Assembly (NCBI GenBank): GCA_041744375.1 | Contig: JBGTLA010000130.1 | Location: 1-64,000 of the forward strand | Length of the DNA: 64,000 bases | From: JBGTLA01 sp041744375 | Lineage (GTDB): Bacteria > Actinomycetota > Acidimicrobiia > Spongiisociales > ZC4RG35 | Direction of reading: 5' to 3' | Shown: in pieces, positions 52,785-60,949 of the stretch | Layout: each line of letters starts with the position of its first letter | How positions within the stretch are numbered: the first letter of the stretch is position 1 | Position numbers and translations under genes: made by a program | The notes under the pieces: model-generated | Told to the model about the DNA's origin: nothing | What the model saw: only the letters and a program-made list of their open reading frames with translations | Databases searched by the model: none

Positions 52785-53773
52785 CCTTCGACTCCAAGGA
52801 GCGCCCTGCCGGCGAATGGGGCAACCGGACAGGCGGAGAGCCGGGCGCCGGATAGCGGCATAAGGCTCGGGACCTCGATCGAACAGGACTCCTCGGCGTA
52901 CTGACAACGAGGGTGGAAGGAACAGCCGGGCGGCCGGGCATCGGGCGTGGCTGCGGTGCCGGGGATAGGCTGGAGTTGCCGACCTTGCTGTTGGGGATCG
53001 GGCAGCGCCATCAGAAGGTTCTTGGTGTAGGGATGCTGCGGGTCCTGTAGGAGAGGTTTCGTAGGACCCATCTCCGCCACCCGCCCTGCGTAAAAGACCG
53101 CCAGGCGGTCGGCCAGGCTCGACATCACCCCCAAGTCGTGAGTTACCAAGATCACGGCCATCCCTCGGTCACGGCGTATCTGGTCGAGGAGACGGAGAAT
53201 CCCGGCCTGCACGGTGACGTCGAGGGCGGTGGTGGGCTCATCTGCGACAAGCAGCTTGGGCTCACAAGCCAGAGCCATGGCGATAACGATGCGCTGTCGC
53301 ATGCCGCCCGAGAACTGGTGCGGGTGCGCTTCGATAGCGCGGCGGGCATTGGGGATGCGGACCTCCTCGAGCAACGAGACAGCCCTGACCCGTGCAGCCC
53401 TCCGCCCCAGACCGAGATGGCGGCGCATGTGCTCCGTGAGCTGGCGCTCGATGGACACCATGGGATGCAGAGTGGTCATCGGGTCCTGGAAGACCACGCC
53501 CACCTCTCTACCACGGACCTGCTGCAGCTGACGTCGGCCCAGCGTCAAGAGATCCCGCCCGCCGAATGTCGCCGAACCGGTAACGACAGCGTTGGGGGGG
53601 ATCAGTCCCAGCAGAGCGAGCACTGTCATCGTCTTGCCGCTTCCGCTCTCCCCGGCGATCCCCAGCACCTCGCCCGACCGAACGTCGAAATCGACCCCAT
53701 CTACGATGGTCATCGGCCCGTGCGCACCCGGAATCCGGATCCGCAAGCCCCTGACGGAGAGCAGCTGATCCAT
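52781..53773 (-). CDS. Oligopeptide ABC transporter ATPase, OppD/DppD type
   Basis: A 330-residue ATPase: Walker A GESGSGKTMTVLALLGL, Q-loop VFQDPMTTLHP, signature FSGGMRQRIVIA, Walker B LLVADEPTTALD, LVTHDLGVM and CSFHPRCQYAEESC. ATG 53773 overlaps the permease stop (ATGA). The two ATPases form the heterodimer that powers import of peptides bound by the lipoprotein at 41874 (inferred partner). Confidence 0.88.
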   Translation of the reverse strand: MDQLLSVRGLRIRIPGAHGPMTIVDGVDFDVRSGEVLGIAGESGSGKTMTVLALLGLIPPNAVVTGSATFGGRDLLTLGRRQLQQVRGREVGVVFQDPMTTLHPMVSIERQLTEHMRRHLGLGRRAARVRAVSLLEEVRIPNARRAIEAHPHQFSGGMRQRIVIAMALACEPKLLVADEPTTALDVTVQAGILRLLDQIRRDRGMAVILVTHDLGVMSSLADRLAVFYAGRVAEMGPTKPLLQDPQHPYTKNLLMALPDPQQQGRQLQPIPGTAATPDARPPGCSFHPRCQYAEESCSIEVPSLMPLSGARLSACPVAPFAGRALLGVEG

Positions 53774-54675
53774 CAGCGAATTGCCCGGGTGATCTTGGGG
53801 TCGAGCGTGTCTCGGAAGCTGTCCCCGATGAAGTTGAAGGCGAGCACGGCGCTGAGGATGGCCAGCCCGGGAAATAGTCCCACCCACCAGCGGTTGAAGG
53901 CCAGAGCCCCCGACGCAACCATCGCCCCCCACTCCGGGTAGGGCGGCTGGGCACCCAGCCCTAGAAACGACAGTCCGGCCAGCCAGAGCGTGGCGTTTCC
54001 CAGCTCCAGCATGGCGAGCACCGTGATCGGGCCCGCCACGTTGGGGAGAATCTCAGAGAAGAGGGCCTCCCGTGACGACGCTCCGGTGAGCCGGCTGGCC
54101 AGGACGTACTCCATCTCCCGGGCGGACAGGACCAGGCTCCTCATCACCCGAGCGTAAATGGGCCAGGCCACCACCACCACAGCGAGGACGGCGTTTCTCA
54201 AACTCGGTCCCAGGGCCGCTGCCACCGCCATGGCGAGGATGATCGCCGGGAAGGCGAACACCAGGTCGGCGAATCGCATGATGGCCTCGTCGACCAGTCC
54301 AGAGAGATAACCGGCGATGCCGCCCAGGAGGGAGCCGACCACAGATGCCAGGGCAACCAGCATCACGGCCAGCGGAAGGGTGATGCGCGACCCGTGGATC
54401 ACCCGCGAAAAGACGTCTCTCCCCAGCTGGTCAGTTCCGAACCAGTGCTCGGCGGAGGGAGGTGCATAGATGTCGGCGGTCTGCTGCAGCGGCCCATAGG
54501 GGGCGATCCAGGGGGCGAAGAGGGCGGCCAGCACCCAACCGGCCACTATGAAAAGCCCGACCACTGCCAGGGGCCGACGCCATACCGATCGGAAGGCCAC
54601 CCTCTGACGCTTCGCCAGGAGCCGATCGGCGCGGTCATCGGCGCTTTCCATCTCGCCCCCGGTCATGAAATTCAA
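53773..54675 (-). CDS. Oligopeptide ABC transporter permease, OppC/DppC type
   Basis: A 300-residue permease with six membrane segments. An N-terminal OppC_N-like segment (RSVWRRPLAVVGLFIVAGWVLAAL) and GTDQLGRDVFSRVIHGSRITLPLAV are DppC signatures; LTGASSREALFSEILPNVAGPI is the ATPase-contact loop. The TTG start at 54675 follows GGAGGA at five bases; the first ATG is three codons later. Second gene of the permease pair, 13 bases after OppB. Confidence 0.87.
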   Translation of the reverse strand: MNFMTGGEMESADDRADRLLAKRQRVAFRSVWRRPLAVVGLFIVAGWVLAALFAPWIAPYGPLQQTADIYAPPSAEHWFGTDQLGRDVFSRVIHGSRITLPLAVMLVALASVVGSLLGGIAGYLSGLVDEAIMRFADLVFAFPAIILAMAVAAALGPSLRNAVLAVVVVAWPIYARVMRSLVLSAREMEYVLASRLTGASSREALFSEILPNVAGPITVLAMLELGNATLWLAGLSFLGLGAQPPYPEWGAMVASGALAFNRWWVGLFPGLAILSAVLAFNFIGDSFRDTLDPKITRAIR

Positions 54676-54688
54676 CTCAGTCCTCCCA

Positions 54689-55717
54689 TCAACTCAGCCT
54701 TATCCGCGGATCGATCACGGCATAGAGGAGGTCCACCACGAAGTTGATGACGATGTACAGCATCGCCACAAACACCGTAATCCCCATGATTGCCGGCAGA
54801 TCCAAGGAGATTGCGCTCAGGTAGGCGTACTGGCCCAGCCCGGGGAAGGCGAAGATCGACTCGACAAACACCGTTCCAGAGAGGAGGACCCCGAACACAA
54901 CCCCGGACACCGTCGTGATAGGGACCAGGGCGGCCCTCAGCACGTGGCGGAAGGCGACTGATATCCCGGAAAGGCCCTTGGCCCGGGCCGTCCTCACGAA
55001 GTCCTCGCCCAGGGCCTCGAGCACCGCCGATCGCGAAAACCGAGTGATCAGACTGACGGCGTAGATGCTGAGGACAAGTGCCGGCAGCAGCAGATAGGCT
55101 GTGGCCGTTCGGAGGAGCCTCCAGTCACCCGCCAGGGCGGCGTCGACGCTGAAGGCCCCGGTGACGGTGGGCGGGGGGAGCATCCCTGGAGGGAGCCTTC
55201 CGGTGCCCGTCATCAGGCCAAACTGCACACGCGCCAGGTAGAAAACGACCAGGGCGACCCAGAAAATCGGCATCGACACCCCGACCAGGGAAATCACACG
55301 GATCACCTGGTCAGGCAGCCGGTTGTGGAAGATGCCGGCCACCGTCCCGGCTGCCACCCCCACCGTCAACGCCAGGATCGTGGCTAGCAATGCCAACTCC
55401 ATGGAGGCGGGTGCGTGTTTGGCCAGCTCATCGAGCACCGGCAGCCGGGTGCGTCGGGAGGTACCGAGGTCCCCCTGCACCAGATTCGTCATGTAGGTGA
55501 AGTACTGGACAGGCACGGGATCATCTAGCCGGTAATGCTCGCGGTACCGGGCCACCGCCACAGGGTCGGACATCCCTGCCTCACCGAGGAGCGACAGAAG
55601 GGGGTTACTCGGCACCAAGCTGGTGAGGGTGAAGGTGACCATCGTCACGCCCACCAAGAGGATCACGGCCGCCACCAACCGGCGAATGACAAACCGGCGA
55701 AGATTGGCGGCTGCCAT
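54689..55717 (-). CDS. Oligopeptide ABC transporter permease, OppB/DppB type
   Basis: A 342-residue permease with six membrane segments: FVIRRLVAAVILLVGVTMVTFTLTSLVPSNPLLSLLG at the N-terminus, YREHYRLDDPVPVQYFTYMTNLVQGDLGTS, and TARAKGLSGISVAFRHVLRAALVPITTVSG (EAA motif). First gene of the oppBCDF-type operon. A repeat pair at 55864-55894 lies between it and the divergent RidA gene. Confidence 0.88.
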   Translation of the reverse strand: MAAANLRRFVIRRLVAAVILLVGVTMVTFTLTSLVPSNPLLSLLGEAGMSDPVAVARYREHYRLDDPVPVQYFTYMTNLVQGDLGTSRRTRLPVLDELAKHAPASMELALLATILALTVGVAAGTVAGIFHNRLPDQVIRVISLVGVSMPIFWVALVVFYLARVQFGLMTGTGRLPPGMLPPPTVTGAFSVDAALAGDWRLLRTATAYLLLPALVLSIYAVSLITRFSRSAVLEALGEDFVRTARAKGLSGISVAFRHVLRAALVPITTVSGVVFGVLLSGTVFVESIFAFPGLGQYAYLSAISLDLPAIMGITVFVAMLYIVINFVVDLLYAVIDPRIRLS

Positions 55718-55863
55718 GGCTACCAGCCTCAGGTCCCGTTCATACGGCTTTGGCCGTACCGTGTGGCCAGCTGAATGTCACCTGCGGGACAGTAGTGTCC
55801 CGCCATTCCGAAGAATCCTGGCGGGAACTAAGGAGCGCCCCTTGGTCGGGACGCTGGCCTGGG

Positions 55864-55894
55864 CCAATATGCTGCACATCGATTAATTTACTGG
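55864..55894. promoter_or_regulatory. Putative XRE-cupin operator pair, site 4
   Basis: CCAATATGCTGC (55864-55875) and TTAATTTACTGG (55883-55894), 9 of 12 matches each on the better strand, centres about 19-20 bp apart. Its reverse complement lines up base for base with most of the site at 41763-41796. Lies between the divergent oppB-type and RidA genes. Confidence 0.5.
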
Positions 55895-55967
55895 AACGGT
55901 TCTCCCCCAGCAACGTCCCATCCGGGATTGGGCCAAAAGCGAGAACTCAAGCGATAGAGGAGAGAAA

Positions 55968-56360
55968 ATGACCACCCAACGCTTCTGGTCCGGCTCCCCT
56001 TGGGAGTCCAAGGCCGGCTACTGCCGGGCGATACGGGTAGACGACCGGATATGGGTGTCGGGAACCGGGCCGTTCCGCGACGGGGAGCTGGTCCACCCCG
56101 GCGATCCGGCCCGGCAGGCGGAGCGGTGCTTCGAAATCGTCCTTGAAGCGCTCGCCGAATTGGGCTCCGCTCCCGAACACGTCGTGGCGGTACGCATGTA
56201 TGTAACCGACATCGGCGCCGCCGCCGAGTTCTCCGAAGCTCATCGGCGGGCGTTTGGCGCGTACCCGCCGACGTCCACTCTCATACAGGTATCGGCGCTG
56301 GTCCACCCCGAGATGCTCATTGAGGTCGAGGCTGAGGCGATAGTCCGCGAGGCAGTCTGA
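55968..56360 (+). CDS. RidA/YjgF family protein, copy 3
   Basis: A 130-residue RidA-like protein: GYCRAIRVDDRIWVSGTG, QAERCFEIVLEALAELGS, HVVAVRMYVTDI, ALVHPEMLIEVEAEAIV. The Arg of the PART motif is not clearly present (YPPTSTLIQVSAL instead), so it belongs to a subgroup without the classical deaminase Arg. It is preceded by GAGAGGAGA (good Shine-Dalgarno). Its stop is five bases from the convergent hydrolase stop. Likely handles imines from the FAD oxidoreductase or amines released by the amidases (inference). Confidence 0.85.
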   Translation: MTTQRFWSGSPWESKAGYCRAIRVDDRIWVSGTGPFRDGELVHPGDPARQAERCFEIVLEALAELGSAPEHVVAVRMYVTDIGAAAEFSEAHRRAFGAYPPTSTLIQVSALVHPEMLIEVEAEAIVREAV

Positions 56361-56365
56361 AAGCA

Positions 56366-57157
56366 CTACCAGCGGGGCAAGGCGTCCAGGAAGCCGTCAA
56401 TGGCGTCGGCGGTCATCTGAAAGGCGTCCCAGAGGACCACGTGGCCTCCCGGCACCGTCACCTCCTCGAGCCTGCGTTCCAGCCTGGTCCGCAGCAGATC
56501 TCGCTGCGGGTCCGTGACTAAGCCAGAGTCGCGCCCCGTGATCAGCAGGGTGGGAACCACCGTAAGCGGTGGCAGCTCGGTGGCGCACTCCCCCCAGGCG
56601 GTGACCGCCGCCGCCTGCTCGTACCTAAGTCGAAAGCGCCCATCGTGAGAGGACACCAAGTGGATCTCGGCCTCCTCCTCCAGGTAGGGCCGGGAGCTCT
56701 CACGAACAAATCCCGACTCGATGCGCTCGGCGATGGCATCTTCCCTGTTTCGGTAGACCCTCTCCGGCCTCTCCGAGTCGGCCCCCTCTCGGGCCCGCGC
56801 CGGGGAGAGCTGGATGGCGGGGTCGAGGAGCACCGTCCCGGCAACACGTTCGGGGTCGGTGGCACAGGCCTCTAGGGCGAGGCGGCCTCCGAAGGAGTGA
56901 CCAATCCACACCGCCGCTCCAATCCCCAGGGTGTCCATTGTCTCGCGAACGTCGCCCAAGTGGATGCCGATGCCCCATGGGGGGTCGAAGGTGGAGCGGC
57001 CATGGCCCCGCAGGTCGAGGGCTACCACATGAAAGCGGTCGGCGAGCCGCTCCTCGGCCAGCTTCCTGAAGCGGAGGCCGTAGGCCCGTATGCCGTGGAG
57101 GCAAATCACCGGAGGGTGGGCCGGATCCCCCCAGGTGTAGCTGGCGAGTACCGTCAT
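56366..57157 (-). CDS. Alpha/beta hydrolase, copy 2
   Basis: A 263-residue alpha/beta hydrolase: ICLHGIRAYGLRFRKLAEE, VVALDLRGHGRS (oxyanion), WIGHSFGGRLALEACA (GxSxG), LLITGRDSGLVTDPQ (acid) and VPGGHVVLWDAF (His). It resembles meta-cleavage-product or lactone hydrolases. The start is ATG 57157, immediately downstream of the operator-like repeat; frames extending to 57313 are not coding-like. Divergent and isolated, apparently its own transcription unit in the XRE-cupin regulon. Confidence 0.84.
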   Translation of the reverse strand: MTVLASYTWGDPAHPPVICLHGIRAYGLRFRKLAEERLADRFHVVALDLRGHGRSTFDPPWGIGIHLGDVRETMDTLGIGAAVWIGHSFGGRLALEACATDPERVAGTVLLDPAIQLSPARAREGADSERPERVYRNREDAIAERIESGFVRESSRPYLEEEAEIHLVSSHDGRFRLRYEQAAAVTAWGECATELPPLTVVPTLLITGRDSGLVTDPQRDLLRTRLERRLEEVTVPGGHVVLWDAFQMTADAIDGFLDALPRW

Positions 57158-57161
57158 GACT

Positions 57162-57193
57162 TCAATATATTCACCGTCGGCGCAACTTGCTGA
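57162..57193. promoter_or_regulatory. Putative XRE-cupin operator pair, site 5
   Basis: TCAATATATTCA (57162-57173, 11 of 12) and GCAACTTGCTGA (57182-57193), centres exactly 20 bp apart, directly upstream of the alpha/beta hydrolase ATG (57157). Confidence 0.55.
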
Positions 57194-57382
57194 TCGGTTT
57201 CCGGGAGTTGTTCCATGGCGCGTGTTCCGACAGGTCAAGCTCGGTCGCAAAGGAAGACGACGCCGAAGGCAGAATCTCGTCTGCCGCCTCAGCTGCATCA
57301 TCGCCGTAACCAAAGAGGACGAAACCCGCCGGCGCCTAGGAGATTGTCCCTCCCAAGGTGTGAGGAACTCGAGTTCAGGAGC

Positions 57383-57568
57383 TTATTGACCCTTCAGACC
57401 GTTAGACGGCGCCGCCTCCAGCCAGTTGGGAACGTCAAATCGCGCCGACTCAAGCCCCCGGTAGTCTGTTGACGCCCCACCAAGATATTTGTTGGCGAAG
57501 ACGACTTCCCCATCGCTGAAGATCGGAGCATCATGGAAGCGGCACGCCCCGGACTCGTGTCGCCTGGC
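57383..57568 (-). pseudogene. C-terminal remnant of an unknown gene
   Basis: The minus strand between 57568 and the TAA at 57383 reads as a natural protein end: ESGACRFHDAPIFSDGEVVF, NKYLGGASTDYRGLESARF, DVPNWLEAAPSNGLKGQ, then stop. A stop closes the frame just upstream and no start is available, so the rest of the gene is gone, replaced by the MFS gene at 57577. The family is not recognised. It marks a rearrangement junction. Confidence 0.45.
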
Positions 57569-57576
57569 TTAGCCTC

Positions 57577-58746
57577 GTGAACTCGCTGAAGACCGCTCTA
57601 CCGCGGCGCGCGGTCGCGGTGGGTGCCCTTGTGTTGGTCGTATCTTCGCTACCCGTGTTCTTCACTGGCGCAATGGCGGTGGAGCTCACAACAGACCTGA
57701 GGTTTGGGCCAGTCGGGCTTGGGTCGGCATTCGCATCATTCTTCGCGGCGTTGGCGGTCAGCTCGATCCACCTGGGCCGGCTTAGCGATCGGTTCGGCGC
57801 GATACTGTCCCTGCGGCTCGCCACTCTGGGAACGAGCGTGGCCACGGCAGGCATCGCCGTTTTCGCGGTCAACTGGCCGACCTTGGTGGCGTGGCTGTTG
57901 CTTGCCGGTGTGTCGGCCGCGCTGGCCCAGCCAGCCGCAAACAGCCTGGTGTTTAACCGAGTGCGTTCGGAGCGATTGGGTTTGGCATTCGGGGTGATGC
58001 AGTCCGCGCCGCCGTTGGCATCAATGCTGGCGGGCTTAGCCGTTCCCGTTGTAGCGCTCACACTTAGCTGGCGCTGGGCGTACGGCATCGCGGCCGGGTG
58101 GGCACTGCTGATGGTGCCTGCGGTTGGGAAAGGTTCGGGGTTGCGGCTTCGCGACCGACGCGACAGTGGCAGCCGTCAGCCTTTGCGGGACCGCTCTCTG
58201 TTGGTGATGATGGGCGGCGGCCTTGGGCTGGCGTTTGCGACCAGCTCGGCAGCGCTGGGGTTCTTCGTCGACGCAGCTGTGGTCTCAGGCATGCCGCAGC
58301 GTGTGGCGGCTCTGGTGCTCGCCACTGCCAGTCTGGCGGCGATCGCTGTCCGCTTGATCGCCGGCATCGCGGTTGATCGAAGCGAAGTGCAGCCGTTGCG
58401 GGTATGTGCGGTGCTGTTGATCGTCGGCGCGGTTGGTCTCGCCCTGCTGTCGGTCGGGTCGCCTCCTATCATGGCAACCGGCGCGGTCTTCGGATTGGCC
58501 GGAACGTGGGGATTCCCGGGTGTGTTGATGTATGCGCTTGTACGCGCCTACCCGCTAACACCGGGCCGGGTCACCGGGGCGATGGCGGTGGCAGCCTTTG
58601 GTGCGGTGGCTGGTCCCATTGGCTTCGGTATCCTGGTCGCCGGCTTCTCATACGAGGCCGCATGGGGGGCGGCCGCGCTTCTGGCGTTGGTGGCTGCTGG
58701 GGCGATGGCCCAGGGAGCGCAGCGCCTAGTCGAGGCGGCCTCGTAG
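57577..58746 (+). CDS. MFS transporter
   Basis: A 389-residue major facilitator with about twelve membrane segments. ALAVSSIHLGRLSDRFGAILSLRLA carries the cytoplasmic loop-2 motif (G-R-x-S-D-R-x-G), and RLIAGIAVDRSEVQPLR its second-half counterpart. It is in the small-metabolite/cyanate or unassigned MFS group. The GTG start at 57577 has no strong Shine-Dalgarno. Codon use is slightly different from neighbours (more GTG/TTG). A stand-alone gene with no evident partner. Confidence 0.83.
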   Translation: MNSLKTALPRRAVAVGALVLVVSSLPVFFTGAMAVELTTDLRFGPVGLGSAFASFFAALAVSSIHLGRLSDRFGAILSLRLATLGTSVATAGIAVFAVNWPTLVAWLLLAGVSAALAQPAANSLVFNRVRSERLGLAFGVMQSAPPLASMLAGLAVPVVALTLSWRWAYGIAAGWALLMVPAVGKGSGLRLRDRRDSGSRQPLRDRSLLVMMGGGLGLAFATSSAALGFFVDAAVVSGMPQRVAALVLATASLAAIAVRLIAGIAVDRSEVQPLRVCAVLLIVGAVGLALLSVGSPPIMATGAVFGLAGTWGFPGVLMYALVRAYPLTPGRVTGAMAVAAFGAVAGPIGFGILVAGFSYEAAWGAAALLALVAAGAMAQGAQRLVEAAS

Positions 58747-59201
58747 TCCCAAGAACCAGATACAGCCACTTCGAGCACACTTGACCTCCAGCCCCGAGAG
58801 CCGGTCATCCGCCCTACCGCTTCACTTCAGTCTCGAACCTTGTTGCCCGCGCACTATTTTCACTCCAGCATGACAACGTCACCATGACCGAGATCGAAGG
58901 GTTGTCAGTGGCTCCCGCTACGGACCCTGATGAGGCGTCAGCAACGATCGGAAGCCTTTGAAGGGTTTCAGGCCATCAGGGTCCGAAACTCAAACGCCGG
59001 TAATTCTTGGGCTGGAAGCCCCGGGAGCGGGTTCTCCTGCCACCACTCGCACCAAGAGCGACCGATGGCTGAAAGCCAGCGCTCAGATGGTCGACGAACG
59101 CAGCCTGGCCCTGGTCCCGATGAGGTCAACAAAGAGCTGCCGTGATCAGTCCGGCGACACCCCAAGACCAGGGCCCACGCCTTCCCACCTAATCCCTGCT
59201 C
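58747..59201. other. Gene-free stretch with a 12-bp inverted repeat
   Basis: No gene supported. A perfect 12-bp inverted repeat is at 58921-58932 and 58974-58985. Short frames nearby (for instance 58884-58961) have no support. Confidence 0.4.
58921..58985. repeat. 12-bp inverted repeat with 41-bp loop
   Basis: CGGACCCTGATG at 58921-58932 and its exact complement CATCAGGGTCCG at 58974-58985. Too far apart for a simple terminator; it could be a remnant of a mobile element or of a recombination site. Confidence 0.5.
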
Positions 59202-59513
59202 TCAGGGGAGTTTGGAAGCGAGAATGTCGGCAGGAAGAATCTCAGGATCTTCAGCTAACAGACCAGCGTTGGCGTTCAGCGCTTTGACGATCTCGCCGTC
59301 GGCGTGCGCTTGACGTGCTTCCTGAGTGGAGAAGGCATCGAAGACCCAGAAGGTGTTCGGGCTTGTCGTCGCTGCGAACCAGACTTCCGTGCCCTCTTCG
59401 GCATTGGCCAGCTCGACTGCGCCGGTCATTAGATCGCGCAATTCGGACTCTTTGCCTGCCCGCGCCTTGATCCTCGCTACGAAGCCGTATGCAAGACTCT
59501 CGTGGTGGGTCAT
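59202..59513 (-). CDS. ABM-domain monooxygenase-like protein
   Basis: A 103-residue antibiotic-biosynthesis-monooxygenase (dimeric alpha+beta barrel) protein: YGFVARIKARAGKESELRDLMTG, EGTEVWFAATTSPNTFWVFDAFSTQEARQAHADG, LASKLP at the end. Members oxidise quinols/aromatics without cofactor or act in haem/quorum chemistry. ATG 59513 is preceded by AGAAGGAGAA. The function cannot be refined; it has no operon partner. Confidence 0.8.
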   Translation of the reverse strand: MTHHESLAYGFVARIKARAGKESELRDLMTGAVELANAEEGTEVWFAATTSPNTFWVFDAFSTQEARQAHADGEIVKALNANAGLLAEDPEILPADILASKLP

Positions 59514-60101
59514 TTCTCCTTCTCTGCTTCCGGGCATCGGACCCTACACCCGAAAGCCGGTCACCGCGCTGTCCAGGCGACGGCGTCGGAGACTGGCTGG
59601 TTCTGTCAGAAGGGTGATTCATACCAGGATCCATGGAGCATGATGAAGGGCCCGAGGCCGAAACAGGGCAAACGACCTAGCCCGACCTCACTTGGTTCGA
59701 GAAAGGAAGGCTGCTCTCTGCGCCATTGGCGAGCGCGCGACCATCCACCGGCTTTGGCCACCCGTCGAGCGTAGAAGCCGTCTCCTGTACGACAGCGATC
59801 ATTGAAGAGAGGCCGAGCCTGCAGCTGCCGGTGTTCTCAGTTGCCCTGTAGCAGGCGGCCAGCGCCGTCGCCGACATCCTCGACCGGCCGCATCTTTCGG
59901 CCCGCTACCAGGCCCGACCTTCCACGGCGGGATCGGTGAGGCGGTGGGAGCCTACGGATTGGGTGTCACCACGTGATCGATTCCGGCTAGAGGGGCCTGG
60001 CTTCACTCGACACCGTCAACTGACTCCGATGTAGCCGGAGCCGCCGACGCCCCAACTCCATCGGCATGCGCTCCACCTCCCCAAGAGCATGAGGGGAAGG
60101 T
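59514..60101. other. Gene-free stretch carrying repeat copy 2
   Basis: No gene supported. It contains the second copy of the 32-bp repeat at 59795-59826 and upstream bases that, in the frame of the 38-codon ORF at 4728, also read toward the same DH-stop end. Confidence 0.45.
59795..59826 (+). repeat. Dispersed 32-bp repeat, copy 2
   Basis: Identical over 26 bp to 4834-4859, 31 of 32 overall. Same orientation as copy 1, 55 kb away. Confidence 0.75.
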
Positions 60102-60869
60102 TCAGCCCAGCGCCCGACGCAAGAACGCCGCCATCTGGCCCCGGGTCACAGGATCGTCGGGACAGAACCGGTCGTTGACCGGAGGATTGCAGCCCCGGGT
60201 CACCCCGGCGGTTCCAAGCCGATCGATGTCCTCTTCGAACACCGAGTCGTCGTCGTCGACGAACAAGTCACCTCCCCCGGCATCGCTGTAACCCAGGGCG
60301 CGGGTCAAAAAGGCCGCCATCTGGCCTCGGGTCACAGGGTCGTCGGGACAGAACCGGTCGTTGACCGGTGGGTTGCAGCCCCGGGTCACTCCCGAGGCGG
60401 CCAGCCACTCGATGTCCTCTTCGAACACCGACCCGTCGTCGTCCACGAAAGTCCCCGAGTCGCTGGGGGCGGTGGTGGTGGTCGACGTGGATCCCCCCGG
60501 GGTCGAAGTCGAGGTGGTGGAGGGGTCCCCACCGGGGTCGATCTCACAGGTCGTGGTGGTGGCGGTGCAGGGCTGCCACACCACCCCGGCTCCCGAGTGG
60601 ATCCCAAAGGTCTGATAGGCCATGCCGAAGTCGGTCAGCGGCCCGATCTCGCCGGAGCCGTCGGCGTTCATCACGTACAGATCTGTCGAGTCGTGTTCGC
60701 TGACAATCACCCCGTCGACACAGCTCTGATAGCCGCCGCTAGAGAAAGCGACTTTGCTGCCATCGGGCGAGAACACGGGCTGGGACTCGTTGCGGTTGTT
60801 GACGCCGCGGGTGTTGGTCAGGTTGGTGACCCCGGAACCGTCGACGTTCACCACGAGGATGTCGGCCAC
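60102..60869 (-). pseudogene. 5'-truncated TolB-like/SLH-domain surface protein
   Basis: The reading frame encodes two PD40/TolB-like blades (VADILVVNVDGSGVTNLTN, SQPVFSPDGSKVAFSSG, TDLYVMNADGSGE), a Thr/Ser/Pro linker (about 30 residues) and two SLH modules, each FVDDD-SVFEEDI...GVTRGCNPPVNDRFCPDDPVTRGQMAAFL. Such proteins are cell-wall-anchored in Acidimicrobiia. No signal peptide or proper start exists: coding similarity fades near 60940, right at the end of the GH94 gene, so the 5' half is missing. GTG 60869 could still yield a short product. SLH halves are tandem DNA duplicates. Confidence 0.7.
60111..60449 (-). repeat. Tandem duplication of the SLH module
   Basis: Two near-identical units of about 150 bp (60111-60263 and 60300-60449) encode the two SLH modules; GTCGTCGGGACAGAACCGGT and neighbouring words are shared. 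It suggests a recent internal duplication or conversion. Confidence 0.6.
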
Positions 60870-60949
60870 GGTCTCATTCCAGGGGGAAGCGAGTCTCGGC
60901 GAGGTCTCGGTCCGGCGACTGGTAGCCGAGCTACAACTCTTGGAGTTCC

